Both the position numbers and the translations under genes were made by a program. Of a stretch of DNA of 64,000 nucleotides, positions 13,101 to 28,100 are shown piece by piece. Source of the DNA: Megalonaias nervosa (taxonomy: Eukaryota > Mollusca > Bivalvia > Unionida > Unionidae); the NCBI GenBank assembly GCA_016617855.1, contig JAECUM010003208.1, forward strand, positions 18,501-82,500, written 5' to 3'. The notes beneath the pieces are model-generated. The model was not told the DNA's origin. It saw only the letters and a program-made list of their open reading frames with translations, and ran no database searches. The first letter of the stretch is position 1. Each line of letters begins with the position of its first letter.

Positions 13101-16100
13101 GGCTTTTTGTGTTTAAAGTTGATTAAAATGTGTGTCTTATTTTTGTAATAGCATCCAAATCCGATGTTGGCTTGGCATCATTTCTTAATGTGAAAAGCTT
13201 TTAAGCTAAGATGCTTTCTGTCAAATTTGGTCAAATTCTGTACATGGCTTATTAGTAGAAATTATTTTTAAAAAAAAATTTTTGTAGCAGCATCCATATT
13301 TGATGGCAAATTGGCATTATTTATAAAACTTTGATGCCCTTCTTGCCAAAATACTTTCTGTAAAATTTGGTCAAAGTTTTTGGAATGGTTCACAGAAGTC
13401 ATTTAAAGATTCTTCTATTTTTAGCAATGGAGGACAAATCTGATGGTACCTCAAAATTAACTGTAAAAAACCTGAAAGTCTATGCTATGATGCTATCAAA
13501 TTTCTTCAAATTTTGTTTAGTGGTTTTTGGGGACAAGTCACTGAAAGGTTTCTATAGTAACGGTGGCTACCATTAAAAGCCATCTATGCCAGGATCATTT
13601 CTTTACAGTTTGGTCAAATTCTGTTGAGTGTTTTGTTTTGTTTTAAAAGAAGTAATTTAATGATTTTTCTCTGTATTAAAAGTGGCCATATCTGACTGTG
13701 GAATGGCATCACTGTTCAAAATTGAGATGGATAGATGGAAAATCCGCACAACATTGGCTATATAGTGCAAAGTCAGTTTATGTGTCCAAAATAAAGCATG
13801 TAAAACAAAGTTAATGGCTAAAAGGGGCAAATTCCAAAAGTAAATTTTTTACATAAATCATCCACTTTTTTAAAGTTCCAAGACCTTCTCACCTGGGATA
13901 TCATCATTGGTCACATCCAACTGCAAATAGGATGGCTCCTATAGCTGCCTCTTCCAACACTTAGAAAGATGCATCAAGCCTATTTCATATCCCAAGTCCA
14001 CAGGAGTCTTTCGAGCAGAATCATTTAATACTTTTTCTAATTTTAGTAACATTGGTCACATCTGATGGCTGACTAGCACCATTTGTATAAACATAAAAGC
14101 CATCTATGAAGGGATACTTTCTATCAAATTTGGCCAAATTTTGTTAAGTGGTTTTGAGAACAAATAAATTTAAGGATTTTTTTTTGCCTAATGGCTGCCA
14201 TATTTAATAGTGGATCAGTATTCAACTATATTAAATTGAAAGCCCTCAATGCCAGGATACTTTCTGCCAATTTTGATCAAATTCTTTTCAACAGAATATG
14301 AAAATAAGTTCTTTAATGGTTTTTTCCATTTTGTGGCCATTCTTGATGGAGGATTTACATCATTTAACAAATATGAAAAGCTCTTCATGCCAAGAAGCTT
14401 TCTGTCAAATTATATTAAGCCGTTTTGGAGAAGTTGTTTCAAGGGTTTTTCTATCTTTAATAAGAACAGCCATATTGGATGAAAGATTAGGATCTAATGA
14501 ATAATTAGATAGGCCATGATGTCAGAATGCTCCCATTAAGATCATGTGCAAAAAGGTCAAGAGGTCCTTGAGAAGAGATTGCAAATAGAAACTGCAAAAT
14601 GAAAGATGCATAATGGATGAGAGAATGATGACACACAAAGAACCATACTGTAATAGTAAAGAAAAAAAATGAAGGTTCAACAACATGTATACCACTTTGC
14701 CTTGTACTATTCACCATGAAACATATTTTCTGTGCATGTAATGTTTGCGAGACAAATGGAGAAAATAAGATGTTTGTTAAAACTGATTTACATTAACTAC
14801 ATGTACACATCAAGACAAGAAGACTGACAAGAGTCTGAACACAGCTAAATCCTAGTCATACTCAGCAACTTTTGTTGATGCTAATTATTCTATAGTCTAA
14901 AGCAGAATACTTCCTCAAATTAATGAGGTTCAATGTAGCCAGTGTATAATGAGGCTGCCTTATATTGAGGTAGGTTCTAAATCTAAAAAAATGGTATCCA
15001 TGACAACAGCTGTAATACATGATGGACAACATTGTAATGGCATACTTTATAGTGAGGGACCACACTATTTGGTTGTGTTTTGTTGAGAGGACGCAATATA
15101 ATTGGGTGCTTTATAATGAGGTATTGCACTTATTAGTTGCTGTTGTTGGTTTTTAAAGGCACTTTTTTAGCACATCATTGGTTATATCATATCAAAGAAA
15201 TGGGGGCTTAATGCTTTTGCCAAGGACACACTGAGGCAGCTGATACAGGCTGACTTGGGTAGGTATCGAACTCATGACCTTTGGATGTCAATTCCAATGC
15301 TTTACAAACTGCTAAGAATACTGGGTTGCTTTAAAGTGAGGGACTGCATTATACTGGGATGTTTGATATTGAGACCACTGCAGTTGCTCATTACCACGTT
15401 TACTGTATATTTTGGGATACCATAAATTAATTTTTTGTGCACTGTATGTTTTGGAACATATTTTTATTTTTGAGTCACAAGTTTTAAAATATCTTTTCAA
15501 TCATAATATCAATGCTTAGGTGGTAAAATGATTAATAAGGGTATCAACTGTAGGATTTAAAAATTTAAAAATTAAATTAATTAAATTTAAAAATTAAAAA
15601 TTAAAAATCATTTGAAACTTGCATATTCAAAAATTCAAGTGTTTACTAGTAATTAAGGCTTCCATATTCATGCAAGTCCGAACAACTCATATCTGTGTTT
15701 TGCTGTACACGGTGTTTGATGCAACAAAAATTTTGATTTGATTTATATTTGCCTTTTTTGTAAGCCAGATCTAATTCCCAGAGAATATTTCCTTAGTTAT
15801 ATGCCAGCCAGTACAAAGCTCTTTGCTTATAATGGCAGCACCATTTTCTTTTACCAACCCTTTGACTGAGCAGCAAATTTGATACTTACTCAGTACCAAA
15901 TAGTCCTATATCGAGTTAAAAATTATGTGAACCTACCGATTATGTGATCATGCCGCACAATTGAAACATATTCAGTTGCAGCATATGCTTCAATAGAATG
16001 TTTGTTCAAAGTGTAACTTACAAAGCACCAACTGTTTTTATTGTTTTATTGTTTCAATTTATTTTCAAAATTCCTGTGAATATTGGTAAAAGGAAACCAA

Positions 16101-19100
16101 GGTCGGCTTCCCTAGGTCAGCCTACTTTGTATATAAAATATCGGAATACTCAAAAGAATCCAAAGTCTGCTTCCAGAGTTCACTTGCATTGTAAATAAAT
16201 AACCTTTGTATTTGATTGACCAAGATGAAAACAGCAGGGTTTCTTTCTCTTTAGCACGTAAGTTTAGTTACCAACCAAGTTTATTCTTTGCCACCTTTTT
16301 ATCATAATTGACATAAACAGGCACTGATGTCTGCAGGGGAGGAGAAACAAACACAATTTGTTTACACATCTTCAGGTCAACAAAAAACATATCAATGTTT
16401 TACTGAACATAAGCGATACACACTACAGATGTGTATGCTACATCACAGCATTAAGATTCTGGACAGCGGATATGTTTATATTGCACATAAATTGCTTATG
16501 AAGAACAAAAGCTAAAATTAAACAATAACAGTACAAGGCTAGTGTCTTTCATTATGTTATCAATAAGCCATTCTATTTGCCTACTTTATAGTAACACGTG
16601 AGGGCAGAAACAGCAAATCAACACAATTTTCATGTCCATTAAGTTCTGGGACATAATAATATTGGTAACAAAAAAGTTTAACCATATTTTAGGAGACAAG
16701 ACAAAATCATTTATCTTGTCCCAAGATACAATGTAAATATGGTATACAGTACCACATAGTTTTGTCTTAATTGGGTTTGTATAGTGAAGATCACTGAATG
16801 GTTACAGATATCCACCTTCAAGTGTCAGTGATGTTTGTAAGTTGGGGGTGGGTGCTTATCATATGATAAATACGGTATTACAAGATCAGCCTTCCAGTTA
16901 TGACTCCATATTTAGTCTGGTCAGAAATTACTCCTAAAATGTCACTGCTCAAACAATCTAAGTAGAGCACTGTAACAATTCCTTACATCTCCCACATTTC
17001 TAGCATTTACATCACTGTATGTTTACAAGATTAAAATTCATTCCAAGTTTAAGTACTATCAAAATACAATCAAAGACTTTTGATTAGACACCAACAAAAC
17101 ACGCTATGGAAATGACTTTATTCGTTTTTTTACCCATTTGATTCCTATCTCATTGTCCCTGGGGCCAATAACAATACATTACATGATATATCTTGACTTA
17201 TTTATGGATTAAACCAAACTTAAATGAAAAGCTTAATAAATGAGAAAAGATGTATTTTTTACCTTATAATTCAACTCAGAAGCAATGATGGGGAAGGTGG
17301 AAAAACTACAACTGCACAAAATTTGAAAAACTTAGTTACCCTAATTGCATTGTGAAGTCATTTACTGAGTCTGACAGCTGTATCATGAATAGTAAAAATG
17401 TTTTGTATTCATCTCAAATGCCTTCAATTTAATACCCAGGGCAATGTGAAGAAATGACATTCTTTTTATTAGTACCTTTTAAACCATGCCCTGGGTTTCC
17501 TGGAGACAGTGACAGGATTAAGATTCATTCCACACAAAAGTAATCTCAGAAATCGTTGATTTTACATCCATGACGAATGCATCTTTTGTGATCTCCTATT
17601 TATTTTGTGATCCATTTAAACCTCATATCCCAGGGCTTCTGGGGCCAATCACAAACAACATACTAAATATATCAAGTAATGTGACTAACATAAGAACTGT
17701 ATCAAAATAAAAGCTAAAAGCATCATCAACAGAAAATAATTTTTTAACCTTTAACCCTGCCTGGGACCAACAGCCTAGGGTCACTGAGAAATTAGGAAAC
17801 CTTACTGCAAATCTACAACCCATATGAGAGCCATCTGCCAAGTTTGATAGTGAAAATCATGGGCAGAAAAAGAAGTTCTTACAGTTACAAGGGGGATAAT
17901 GAACATATTGATAGATGGATGGATGTACAGATGGACACAGATGAAACTTAGACACTGATACAACTAAATTATACCCACTTTTTTCCAAAGAGGAGATATA
18001 ATAATCCCACATTTCAACAAATTAATTTATCATACTTATAGCTAAAAACCTACCCTCCATCAAAATGATCATAGTCAATATTAGCCTTCCTGCAGACATA
18101 ACACATTGTGGTCCCACATATACAGGTCATTTTGTTGCATCCTGACTCCTTGTAGAAGTTCTTTTTACAATTTGGACATGTGCGTAACATTGCTTCTGTC
18201 ATCCTTGCCTCAATATAAGCCCTCATGCTTGTCTCCCCTTGTTTTTCAATCTCATCACAATGCAGTGGGATGTGATTGGGTTCCTTGCATAACCTGAAAT
18301 CAATAGTCAATGCCATGATGTAATCCTCACACTTTTTGCATAATAAGGTACAAGGTTTTTTTAAAAGATAGTAAAACCTTGATGTTCTATGTATCAAGAA
18401 GATTTTATTCTTCATCTGACATACTTAATACAGTGAAACTTTCCTAAACTGACCCTCTCTGTAAAAAACTTAATCCATCACAAACTGACTGCATACTTTG
18501 GTCCCAATCCCATAATTTCAGCACTGATTTAGTCTCTTTAAACTGGACACTGCTACAAAACAGCCACAAGTTTGTGTCCAGTTTAAGAAAATCTAATTTT
18601 TTACAAAACCTGTTTCCTAAAACCTGGTACCTTTGGTAAAATATTTTATTGAACAAGAAATGTATCCATGGGACATGACAGCCCAACCAAAGTGTCTGAA
18701 AACTTCTACACTGGAAACTTAATGAATACATGAATAATGGAAAGATGAATGGACACTGTCAGATGTATGGGCATTGGTAATACTATTCCAGGGGTGTCAA
18801 ACCTTTTTGCACATGGGACCACATTGCAATTTTTTCTTACTCACATGGCCATTTAAAAACTTGAACTATGTTTCCACTACCAGTTGACACAATTTATAAA
18901 GTGCCAGTGAGCAAGGCATAAACCTTTGGTGGGCTGGATTCTGTCCTGTAGGTTGTATGCTGGACAAGCCTGAACTATACAGACAAACCTGTCCTAATGG
19001 TCACCCGAGTTCAGTGGTCACCTGGTCACAATGGCCACTCTAATTTCCCCCAGGCAAATTTCTATATAAATGTCATGTAATCAGTGGTCACCTTTTTTTT

Positions 19101-22100
19101 CCATGGTCAGCATCCATGTGTTTCTTAACCATGCAGTGGCTTCACCCTACCTTCTGCAGTCAGTAGTGATGTGTTTCTTAACCATGCAGTGATTTCACTC
19201 TTTTTTCTGTGGTTGGCAGCCATGTGTTTCTTAATCAGCAGCGGTTTCACTCTGCTTTTGAAGCATATCAGTAATGACCACTCCAAGTATGCAAATTAAA
19301 CTTCTTTTGTGTGATAAGCAAGGCATGGTATTGTTACGTGTATATAATTAAATTGCTTGTGTGTTAGTTTTAAAATTCTTTTTTATTTTATTTTTGTTTC
19401 ATTACATTTTATTGTAATGATTATTGAAGGGATTCAAAGTTCTTTTTCAGTAGTTCGATGTTTTCTTTTAGCAAGTGTTGTTTATTTAAGACGTAAAAGT
19501 GTTACATGAGAATTATTTATAGTTAACCTAGTTCATCTTAAGTTGGGAACTTCGTAAACAGGCAGTTAAAATGATTGGTCAGTATCAGGGCCATACTTTC
19601 CTTGCATGATCACCATGTGTAAGCAACGTTTATTTATGATTGGTTTTTAAGTGGGGTTACACTGGCGTACGTGATAGTTTTCTTGTAGTAAGAGACCACA
19701 TGACACATCTCGCGAGACTTGAAATGATGTTTTGGGGGTTTAAATAAGCATTCTTAATATTCTTCTGGCAGAGTTGTTTTAACATCTTGAAGGAACAAGG
19801 TGTTATTTTTATCTGTTGCCAGATTGTTTGTTTTTCATCTGATTTTTGGATTTAATAATTTATTCTCCTGGAAACTCAACAAGTTGACTTTTTTATAAAA
19901 AAATTCTGAAAGATATTCATGGAAATTTTTTCTAGAATTATTCGGAAACAAAAACTGTGATTCAATTGAGGAATTGTTGATATTCGTACCTTGGACCACA
20001 TCTGACGTCATCGCCTTCCATATTTGTGTGTCGTCGAGATTTGAACTTGGATTCTAATAGACCTATTAAGGGATAGGACTTGTGTTTTTTCATTCTTAGG
20101 ATTAAATTTTGGATTATATTCACAAACCATAAGTCCTATTTACCAAATTTTACATTGTTTTCTAGGGAAATAAATTATTTTGTTAAAATATACAAAGCTT
20201 GTTGGCTTTCACTCTTTTCTTTGTTACTGAGTACGAGCCCTTGTCACGTAACAGTATATATAAAGGTATATTATGTGAACTGATAGATACGGGCAGCTTC
20301 TTTTCAATTCCTAGTCATCAAAAGTCTCTCAAAAAACCGGATTGTCTTTTGATCAAGGTGAGTTTGAGCTTAATCCATCAAATGCTTTAAGTGTTAGCAC
20401 CTATTTTCATGCCTAGTTATACCAGCTGGCCAACAAAAAGTCAGTCCTGTGTTTCCAAATCATTGGTAAAAAATTAAAGGAACTGCAAAAAATGATCAAA
20501 ACTTCAACACATGTGACAATGACAGAAGAATCAGTGATGATGTAATAATGTACAAGACGGATTAGAAATGAGGATACAGAAATCTCGTTTGGAGCATTTT
20601 ATTATTTTTGTTTTTGCTCAATAGCTATAATACATGTATATTTATTACATACTGTTACAACCATGTAGTTTAATTACTTCTGTTAACATTTGAATTCTTT
20701 TTATTTCATTTTTGTATCATTATATTTTATTATGATGATGATTATGTTCACAGGATCTGATATTTTTGAAAGAAACATCGTGTTTATTTAGAACTTAGTA
20801 TGACTCGCATAAGCACAATTTTTGTATGCCATAGTTTGTCGCTTTGAGTAAACACTATGCGAAAATGATTTGTTATTGCCAAAGTTATTTCCTGACCCAC
20901 GTAAAACTGCAATTGTTAGATGATGAAATAACCACGCGTTCTTCATGCGTGTGCATGAAATGATGTTTTGGTTCGGTTTAAAAACACTTAGGTCCCTGTG
21001 AAATAGTCTGAGTCGTTCTTATACCTTGAGAAGAAGGTATTATTTTTCTTGTGCTGGAAAGAGTTTATATTTTTCTTTACATCTGTAGAGCTCGAGATGT
21101 GCCTTGTTATAGATGACAGCTATAGGAGTTCATCTACTTTTTAAATAATAATTTATTTTTCCCTGGAGAACTACACAAGTGGTTTAGGACAAAGACATTC
21201 AGTGAAATTCATTCTAAACTGGAATAGTACAGTACAAATTGTGGTTCAATGTGAAATTCTGGACATTTGTTTAAAGACTTCACCTGACGTCATCCTCCTC
21301 CATCTTGGAACGTCATCAAGATTCGAACCTGGATTCAGTTAAAATTATTTAATGATAGGACTTGTATTTTTTCAGTACTAGGATAAATGTTTGGATTTTC
21401 TTCACAAACCCTAAGTCCTATTTCTTTTTTTCACCCTTTCACCATGTTTTCTAGGGAAATAAATTATTTTTGTTAAAACTTACAAAGCTTGTTGTCTTCA
21501 CTCTTTTCTTTTGTTACTTTTGAACGAGCCGATACGTAACAATACCACTACTGCTAATAATAATAGTGTGACCCCGCTTTAGCACACAATGTTATAACAC
21601 AATTTCAGATATAATATGATTGTGGCATGGATCCTGAAATTTCATATACAATTTTTTTTTCTCAACCATGACAATTTTTTTTCTTTTTAATACTGAAAAT
21701 GTTTATTATCATTTTGGGATCACATAAAATTTAAATATAAGACGATTGGTGCGTGGCTCCTGAAATTTCATATACATGCCTTTTTCTCGTATACAAAAAA
21801 AATTCTTCGCAAAAGTACAAAAAATAACACTTAGAAAGTTTATTATCATTCTGGGGAAGAGATTGCATATAAAATCAACAGAAAACAATCATGGTGTTGC
21901 TCCTGAAATTTCAAACTTTCAAAAATTCATTAACATTTTCTGCAAAAATAAATATCGGAAATACTATAGGATTAAATGATCATGGTTGGGTATTTATCGA
22001 TGTGTAAATTTTACCTAATCACTCACAAAGTAAATGAAGTCCAAAGGACTTTATGTAAACTTTGTGAGTGATTAGGTAAAATTTACACTTCAATAAATAC

Positions 22101-25100
22101 CCAACCATGATCATTTAATCCTTATAATTCCAATTTACTTCCTTTCTAAAATCAGATCAGCGGATTTAATCAACAAAACATTTACTTTTATGTACATCGA
22201 AGTTTTCTTTCATTAGCCTCTTAACTGCAATAGAATAAATAGCCCTATCTTTGCTAGCCAAGATTTATCGTTTATTTATAGTGATATGGGGTAGAATGTC
22301 ACAGCGGGTCATGCCAGTGATATACTGTAATGATCATTATTTTAATATATAAAAAATAGTTGTTGCGGTTAAACGAGAAATATTTCTTTTTGGGGGGAAA
22401 ATTACGCTTGCGTATGGCACATGTTGCTATAGCAACATCGTAGTTACTTTCTACACATTTCAATCTTTCAAAAGCAAAATTGTGTCCATATTTAGTGAGA
22501 TCGCTTGGTTGACATATGACCTTGACCTTTAATAATCGCTGCTGTAACATGTTGTCAAGATGATATGCAATAATTTCCAAAGATTGGCTTCTAAAGCCTG
22601 CCATATTCCTTCTTTGGCAAAAAGGGGAGAGCGTTGGAGTGCAGGAAGGTCTGTGTAATTATATTGTTTTAACTTCTAATCGTCGATTTTAATCTGTGGC
22701 TTGTCATTTTTGATCGGAAATCACAGGAGTGGGTGGGTGGGAGTTTGTTGTTGTTATTATTACGGTGTAAGGCGTTGATATAGATAAAACGTCACATCAA
22801 ATGATCTTGAAACAGGGAAACAAAAGTAGTCTGCAGAATTTATCATTGTGTAAAATATTCCAGATCAGTATCATGTGACCATTTACATCCAATCAAAATG
22901 TAGAAAATGCTGTCAATTCATAAAAATTGGAATTATTAGTATATGAACCAATGGCTGAGCCTTTTGAGAGCTTTGATCTTAGTTTATTGTTGAAAGATGT
23001 CAGCTCATAAGTACTATCTTATTATTAATGTACCATGAACAATAAAGTCATTATGTCTTCTTTGTGTTTGTCTTCAATGCATTCTGTATACAATCTTTGC
23101 TCAAACAATATCTGACATGCTTTTTCTTCAAAGGGCATACACAACAAAGCACCAAACAATGCAGTGATTGATAAAAGATCCTCACCTGAATTTATAAGTC
23201 AGTGAATTTAATTACACTGCTAATCATCAAATTCAATTGAAGAGCTAAAACTTCTTCAACTTCTTCAACTTATTGGGCAACGATTCATAAAATATAAAAA
23301 AAATGAAAGCTGCCAAGTTGACATAAGCATGTGGCTTGGAAGTGTTGTTAGACGTTATCAGTTGACTAGTGAATAATGTCATCCATTCCTTATAAAAATG
23401 ATCCCATTGTTTACTGACAATTATTCCTAATGTAATCGTTTAAACAAGTAGGTATAAAAGAGTTAATTAGTGGATATTTACCATGGATAACAAGAAATGG
23501 AAAACATAAAGCTTTTACTGTTAAAGAGAAGATTGAACCCTGGATGAGATTAAGTCCATTGTTAAACAATCACAATTAACTAGAGACTTAGGTGTGAATG
23601 AGTCAACTATATGAGCATCAATATCAGTGATGATGATGATAGTTTATTTGATGGATTTTCAGAAAAGGATACGTCTGAGGCTAAAATGGCATTTGGGATG
23701 CTGATGCAGTCACACAACAGTGTTAATGAATGGCTCACTTTTGATAATGACTGCCCAGTTGTAGACTATGTTTCTCATGCAAAAATAATTCAAACTATTA
23801 CATTAAATAAAACCAATGATTCCAATAATGACTGAGAATGCCACACCTGAGTATCATCCACCATTAGCACCCATAAGCAATCAAAAGCTTAGAGTGTGCT
23901 TTAAGATGGATGGAGAGGCAAGATATTGACTATGTTCGAATTCTTCAGCTGAGAAATATGATTGACTTTGCCAAAAGCAAACATGACAGTAACAAAAAGT
24001 GACTGAAAATCATTCAGTTTTTCAAAAAGCAAGAAAGTATTATGATTCAAAGATTAGAAAATTTAGCAATATGAAATTTATACAGACACAGTTTACTGAC
24101 CTTGGGACATGCCTAAGAGTAATTGTGCTTCATCTCTTTAGTAATGTAATGTTACTATTTTTTTTTAAAATTCAGACACAAAATGATCTGTGACAAAATT
24201 ATTGAATATTTGAAATCTGTGTACATATTTCCAATGGATTTACATATAATGTGGATTCACTGTATATTGATGAGATCGGCAGGTGAGTACAAAGTGTTGA
24301 TACACTATTCATACTGTACATTAGATATGAATATATGAATAGTATACATGTATAAGTACCAATGTGGAGTTCTCTGAATAAGTAAAATATTATATATCCA
24401 ATATCTGTTTCCACTACATGTGTATTTCTCATTTAAAATCCATTAATTTAAGATGGTAACTATGTCAACAAAGCACATATTTTTGCACTTGTTTTTATTA
24501 CCCACCCCCCACCCCAGCCATTTTTTGGGTACCTTCATAATTTTCTTTAGCTAACTGACTTAGTTGGTTATAACACAGTTTGGTATATAACATGGTTAGG
24601 TTCTAAGGACCCCAATAATCATGTTATAGCAGGGTCACACTGTACATGCAAAATAATAATGATATTACTACTAATAATAATGCTATTTGGTGAATAGTAC
24701 ATGCATTTGTCAAGAACCAAGTCTAAGAGCTGAACCTGTCTTCAGTGGTCACCTGTCTACAAAGGCCACATTGGCATTTTCCCCATGGGTGGCCATGGTA
24801 GACAGGTTTGACTGTACACAGGACTGCTGGCCACAAAAAAATTCAGCCAAGAACATCTGATTCAATTTTCATGAACAATCAGTAACTTTCAGGAACACAT
24901 TACAGGTACCTGCAAAGTAATATTTTAATTAAATAATAAATTTACCAGCAAAAGACTTTACATCTTATATCTCCTCCTTCCTATGTACACAATATATACA
25001 TCATAAAAACATGAACTTTCTTCTTCTTTTACATCATTGTGTTTTCATTTACACACGTACATTTGATTTGTGTTGAAGTCTATTTCTTGAGTGCAAGGCT

Positions 25101-28100
25101 GTAGCATGGCTTCAGCCATTTCAACTCCTTTTCACTGTATGAACTGTTTCTTGATGTAGATTTCACCACAATAAGGGCCTCCAACATATCCACACCAAGA
25201 GAGGCTCTTTGATCTGTCTTTGTCTGTCGTGCACAGCTGAAAATTCTTTCAGTGTGCTGTGTGGAATTGTTAACAGGTTTATTGGCAAATTTTGTAACAA
25301 ATCCTTGTCTTCCTCATCCTTTAACTGCAGCATAGCTTTCCATGTTCCATCCAGTTTCTCTTAAAGCTGCAGAAATGCTTGATCCTTTATAAATTTGGAA
25401 CTCCTCAATCAGTTTCTCTCTTGACACCTCTTTTGTCAGAATTGGGAATCTATTTATGAAATACTGTATAGAGTTTGACTGACTTTGATGGCTTGAATGA
25501 ACTGAGCTAGAAGATGGTGATGCAGTGACTAACTTTGATGAATATGATGATTTTGGAACTGATGTGGAAAGACTGCTGTTGCTAGCAGAGGTGGACAAAG
25601 ACCTGGGGCACTAAAATCATGCTTGGCTGCCTTAGAGAACTTGGAAGAGCTATTCTTTAACAACAACTCTGATGGCTGCTTTGCTGATTTCGACTCAGAA
25701 GGAGAAAGGAGTCTTGCTGTCACCACAGTCAGATGTGGATGAAAAGCAGAAGAGCCATGTTTGGAGACAGATGAGCTTGTATCAAACAAATCCTTCACCA
25801 GTACTAGAAGTGGCTGCCAATTGTCTAAAAGCTGATCAATATGATTTGCAAGACTAAGCCATCTTGTACTAATATGCTTGCCCAATTTATTCTGCTTAAG
25901 GTCATAAAGAACCTGAATTTTCTGAATTCATGTTGCCATACACTGCTTTTATACAAGTAATAATAGGCATCAATTAGTAGTTCGTCCACTCTAACAGAAA
26001 CCTTAGCTGCACCCTTCTTTCCAGCAGTAGTAGATAGTATATGCATCCAGATAAAACAACTCTGAGTGCTTTTGTTTAATGCATTCATTCATTCCATTTT
26101 CTTGTTCAACCATTACACTAGCATTACCACAACTAAGTGCCAGGCAATTGGTCCAGGGAATATTGTGTCTTTCAAATTCAACTGTAATCAGCTGACAAAT
26201 CTTACTTCCTACAGAAAAGAAATCAGCTTTTAATGGCATAAACTGATAAATTTGTCATTTAAAGCCATACTGACAACTGTGGGTCATATGAGTAGGGATA
26301 GCCAATGAGTTTTTAAAAAAATTTTAACTAATAAGAAATACTTTGCACCATGTAAACTTTAACAAGGTAGAATGCTAAAAATGAGGTATTATGGGTAGTA
26401 TGACTTCCTATTTGATTCTGGCAAATTTTCAATGTTTTCAAATATGTTTTTTTTTCTTTTCAAAACAACTTATAAATTATTTTTTCCAAAATATGATAAT
26501 TTTTTAAACATGGCCAAAACTGCAGAATACTCCCGTCTGAATCTTTGTAAGCAGTGCTTCATTGTAGGATGTGGACTGTCACTGCACATTTCATTGTTGT
26601 CATTATTCAGACATTCAGCTTCAGAGTCACTAGATCCTGAAGTGCCAGGAGAATCAGTAATCTCTTGCAATTTAACCTGCTGTGGTGTTAAAAATTGCTT
26701 CATTTCTTTTAAAACAAATGCAGTGAACACTAAGGAACCAAACATTATGGTCTCTGGTCAATAATCACCAAGCTCTAAAGACGAAACACAGACTATGCCT
26801 AACCAAACCAAAATTTCAAATGTAGGTATCATTAGCTGTGTGATATATACAAGAAATGATTCCATTGGCTGGTTTAAATTAACTGACCAATCACAACAAA
26901 CCACATTATTTCTGAAATTAATTGCAGCCATTGGCTTCTCTTGAAAAATCAATAATTCTGATTTACCTGAGCAAAATGAATGTCCTCTGGCCAGTATTAT
27001 TTGTTGATTGGTGGAAAAGAGCAACAGAATTACTCAGCTTGGGGAAACCTTCTCTACAATAAGAGCAAAACAACCAATATCGATATTTTTGAAATTTCTG
27101 GAACATTTCTATCTTTGCCAGAACACTGTAATTCAGACAGCATTTTCAGAACAGTTCCAGTGTAATCAGAACAGTAGGAAGTCCTGCTGTTCAGTACTCC
27201 CTCATTACAACACGTTCCAGGGGAGCCACAGAGTATACATCTTTATAGCAAGGTTGAAGTATATAGCATAAATTTAACTACCACTTAATGAAATGGGCTC
27301 CGCAAACATACTCACCTTATTACAAAAACCACATTATAGTGAAGAGATTTACAGTTGTTGTTGTTGCTGTTGTTATTGTCATAGGGTTTAACACCATTTT
27401 TCAGCACAAGATAGGCTATACATGGCGGCCAGTATAAATGGTGACGGAAGAACCACCTACCCACAAGAAGCTACCAGCAAGCTTTCTCACATACCCACAT
27501 TGGCTGAGCCAGAGACTTGAACCCATGCAGACAGAGGTGATATGGCAGTGATCCGTAATGTGAGCGCTTTAGACCACTCGGCCACTTGGGGCCCCCCAAG
27601 CCTTACAGTAAGGGAGTGCCTATCACTGTAATGATAGGGCATAGAAAATATTGGTATTTAAAAACAACAACAATTAAATACCTGAAATCTATAAATTCCA
27701 AATCCCCATTTATTATCAAAACCTATGTGCCTGATTTGTCCTATTTCAAGAGAAGACTCTTTACCTGCTTGAGAATATAAATAAAATTTCCTTCTACTTG
27801 CGTAAGGAAAGGAAAGAAAACAAAAATTCACTCACAACTCACACAAAAATTAGACAACTCTGGGATAAATGTTAATATTAATAGGAAAAAAATGCACAGG
27901 TTCCAATACTGTGATGATCAAGGTTTGCATTTACAATTCATCCCAAACAAGACTTTAACCTGCTATGATCTGTCTGACAGTTTCTTGATATCTGAATTAG
28001 GTTTTCAATCAAATGACTGCAAACATTACTATAATACCTGCAAGATTCCTTGAGACACTCTGCATTTTGACAGCGGAACACTTTATCTTCCTTGTTTGGC

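Larger units (their letters stand above)
21564..24642 (+). mobile_element. Tigger-like DNA transposon, decayed
   Basis: The left end TAGTGTGACCCCGC and the right end, read inward, CAGTGTGACCCTGC pair as inverted termini. TA follows the right end; AA precedes the left. Inner sequences also pair (ATAACAC). The broken plus-strand Tigger transposase at 23.5-24.0 kb lies inside, as expected for a once-autonomous element of about 3 kb. Confidence 0.6.
18980..24814. mobile_element. Outer pogo/Tigger-like termini enclosing a transposon nest
   Basis: The left terminus is TA-CAGACAAACCTGTCC and the right, read inward, TA-CAGTCAAACCTGTC. Both continue with GGTCACC/GGCCACC motifs and both are flanked by TA. 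They may be the two ends of one 5.8-kb element or two separate MITEs. Between them lie two solo LTRs, a second pair of Tigger-like termini, a palindrome and a transposase remnant. Confidence 0.5.

Noticed and set aside
18050..18415. Taking the whole 121-codon open frame as one exon with its own start codon
   Set aside because: The first 41 codons lie upstream of a good acceptor, and the split Arg codon joins exon 3 in phase.
22415..22440. GTTGCTATAGCAAC palindrome resembling an RFX X-box
   Set aside because: A single site within an old transposon and far from any promoter; kept only as a note.
22299..22604. 101-codon minus-strand frame
   Set aside because: No domain, no splice context, and it lies in transposon sequence.
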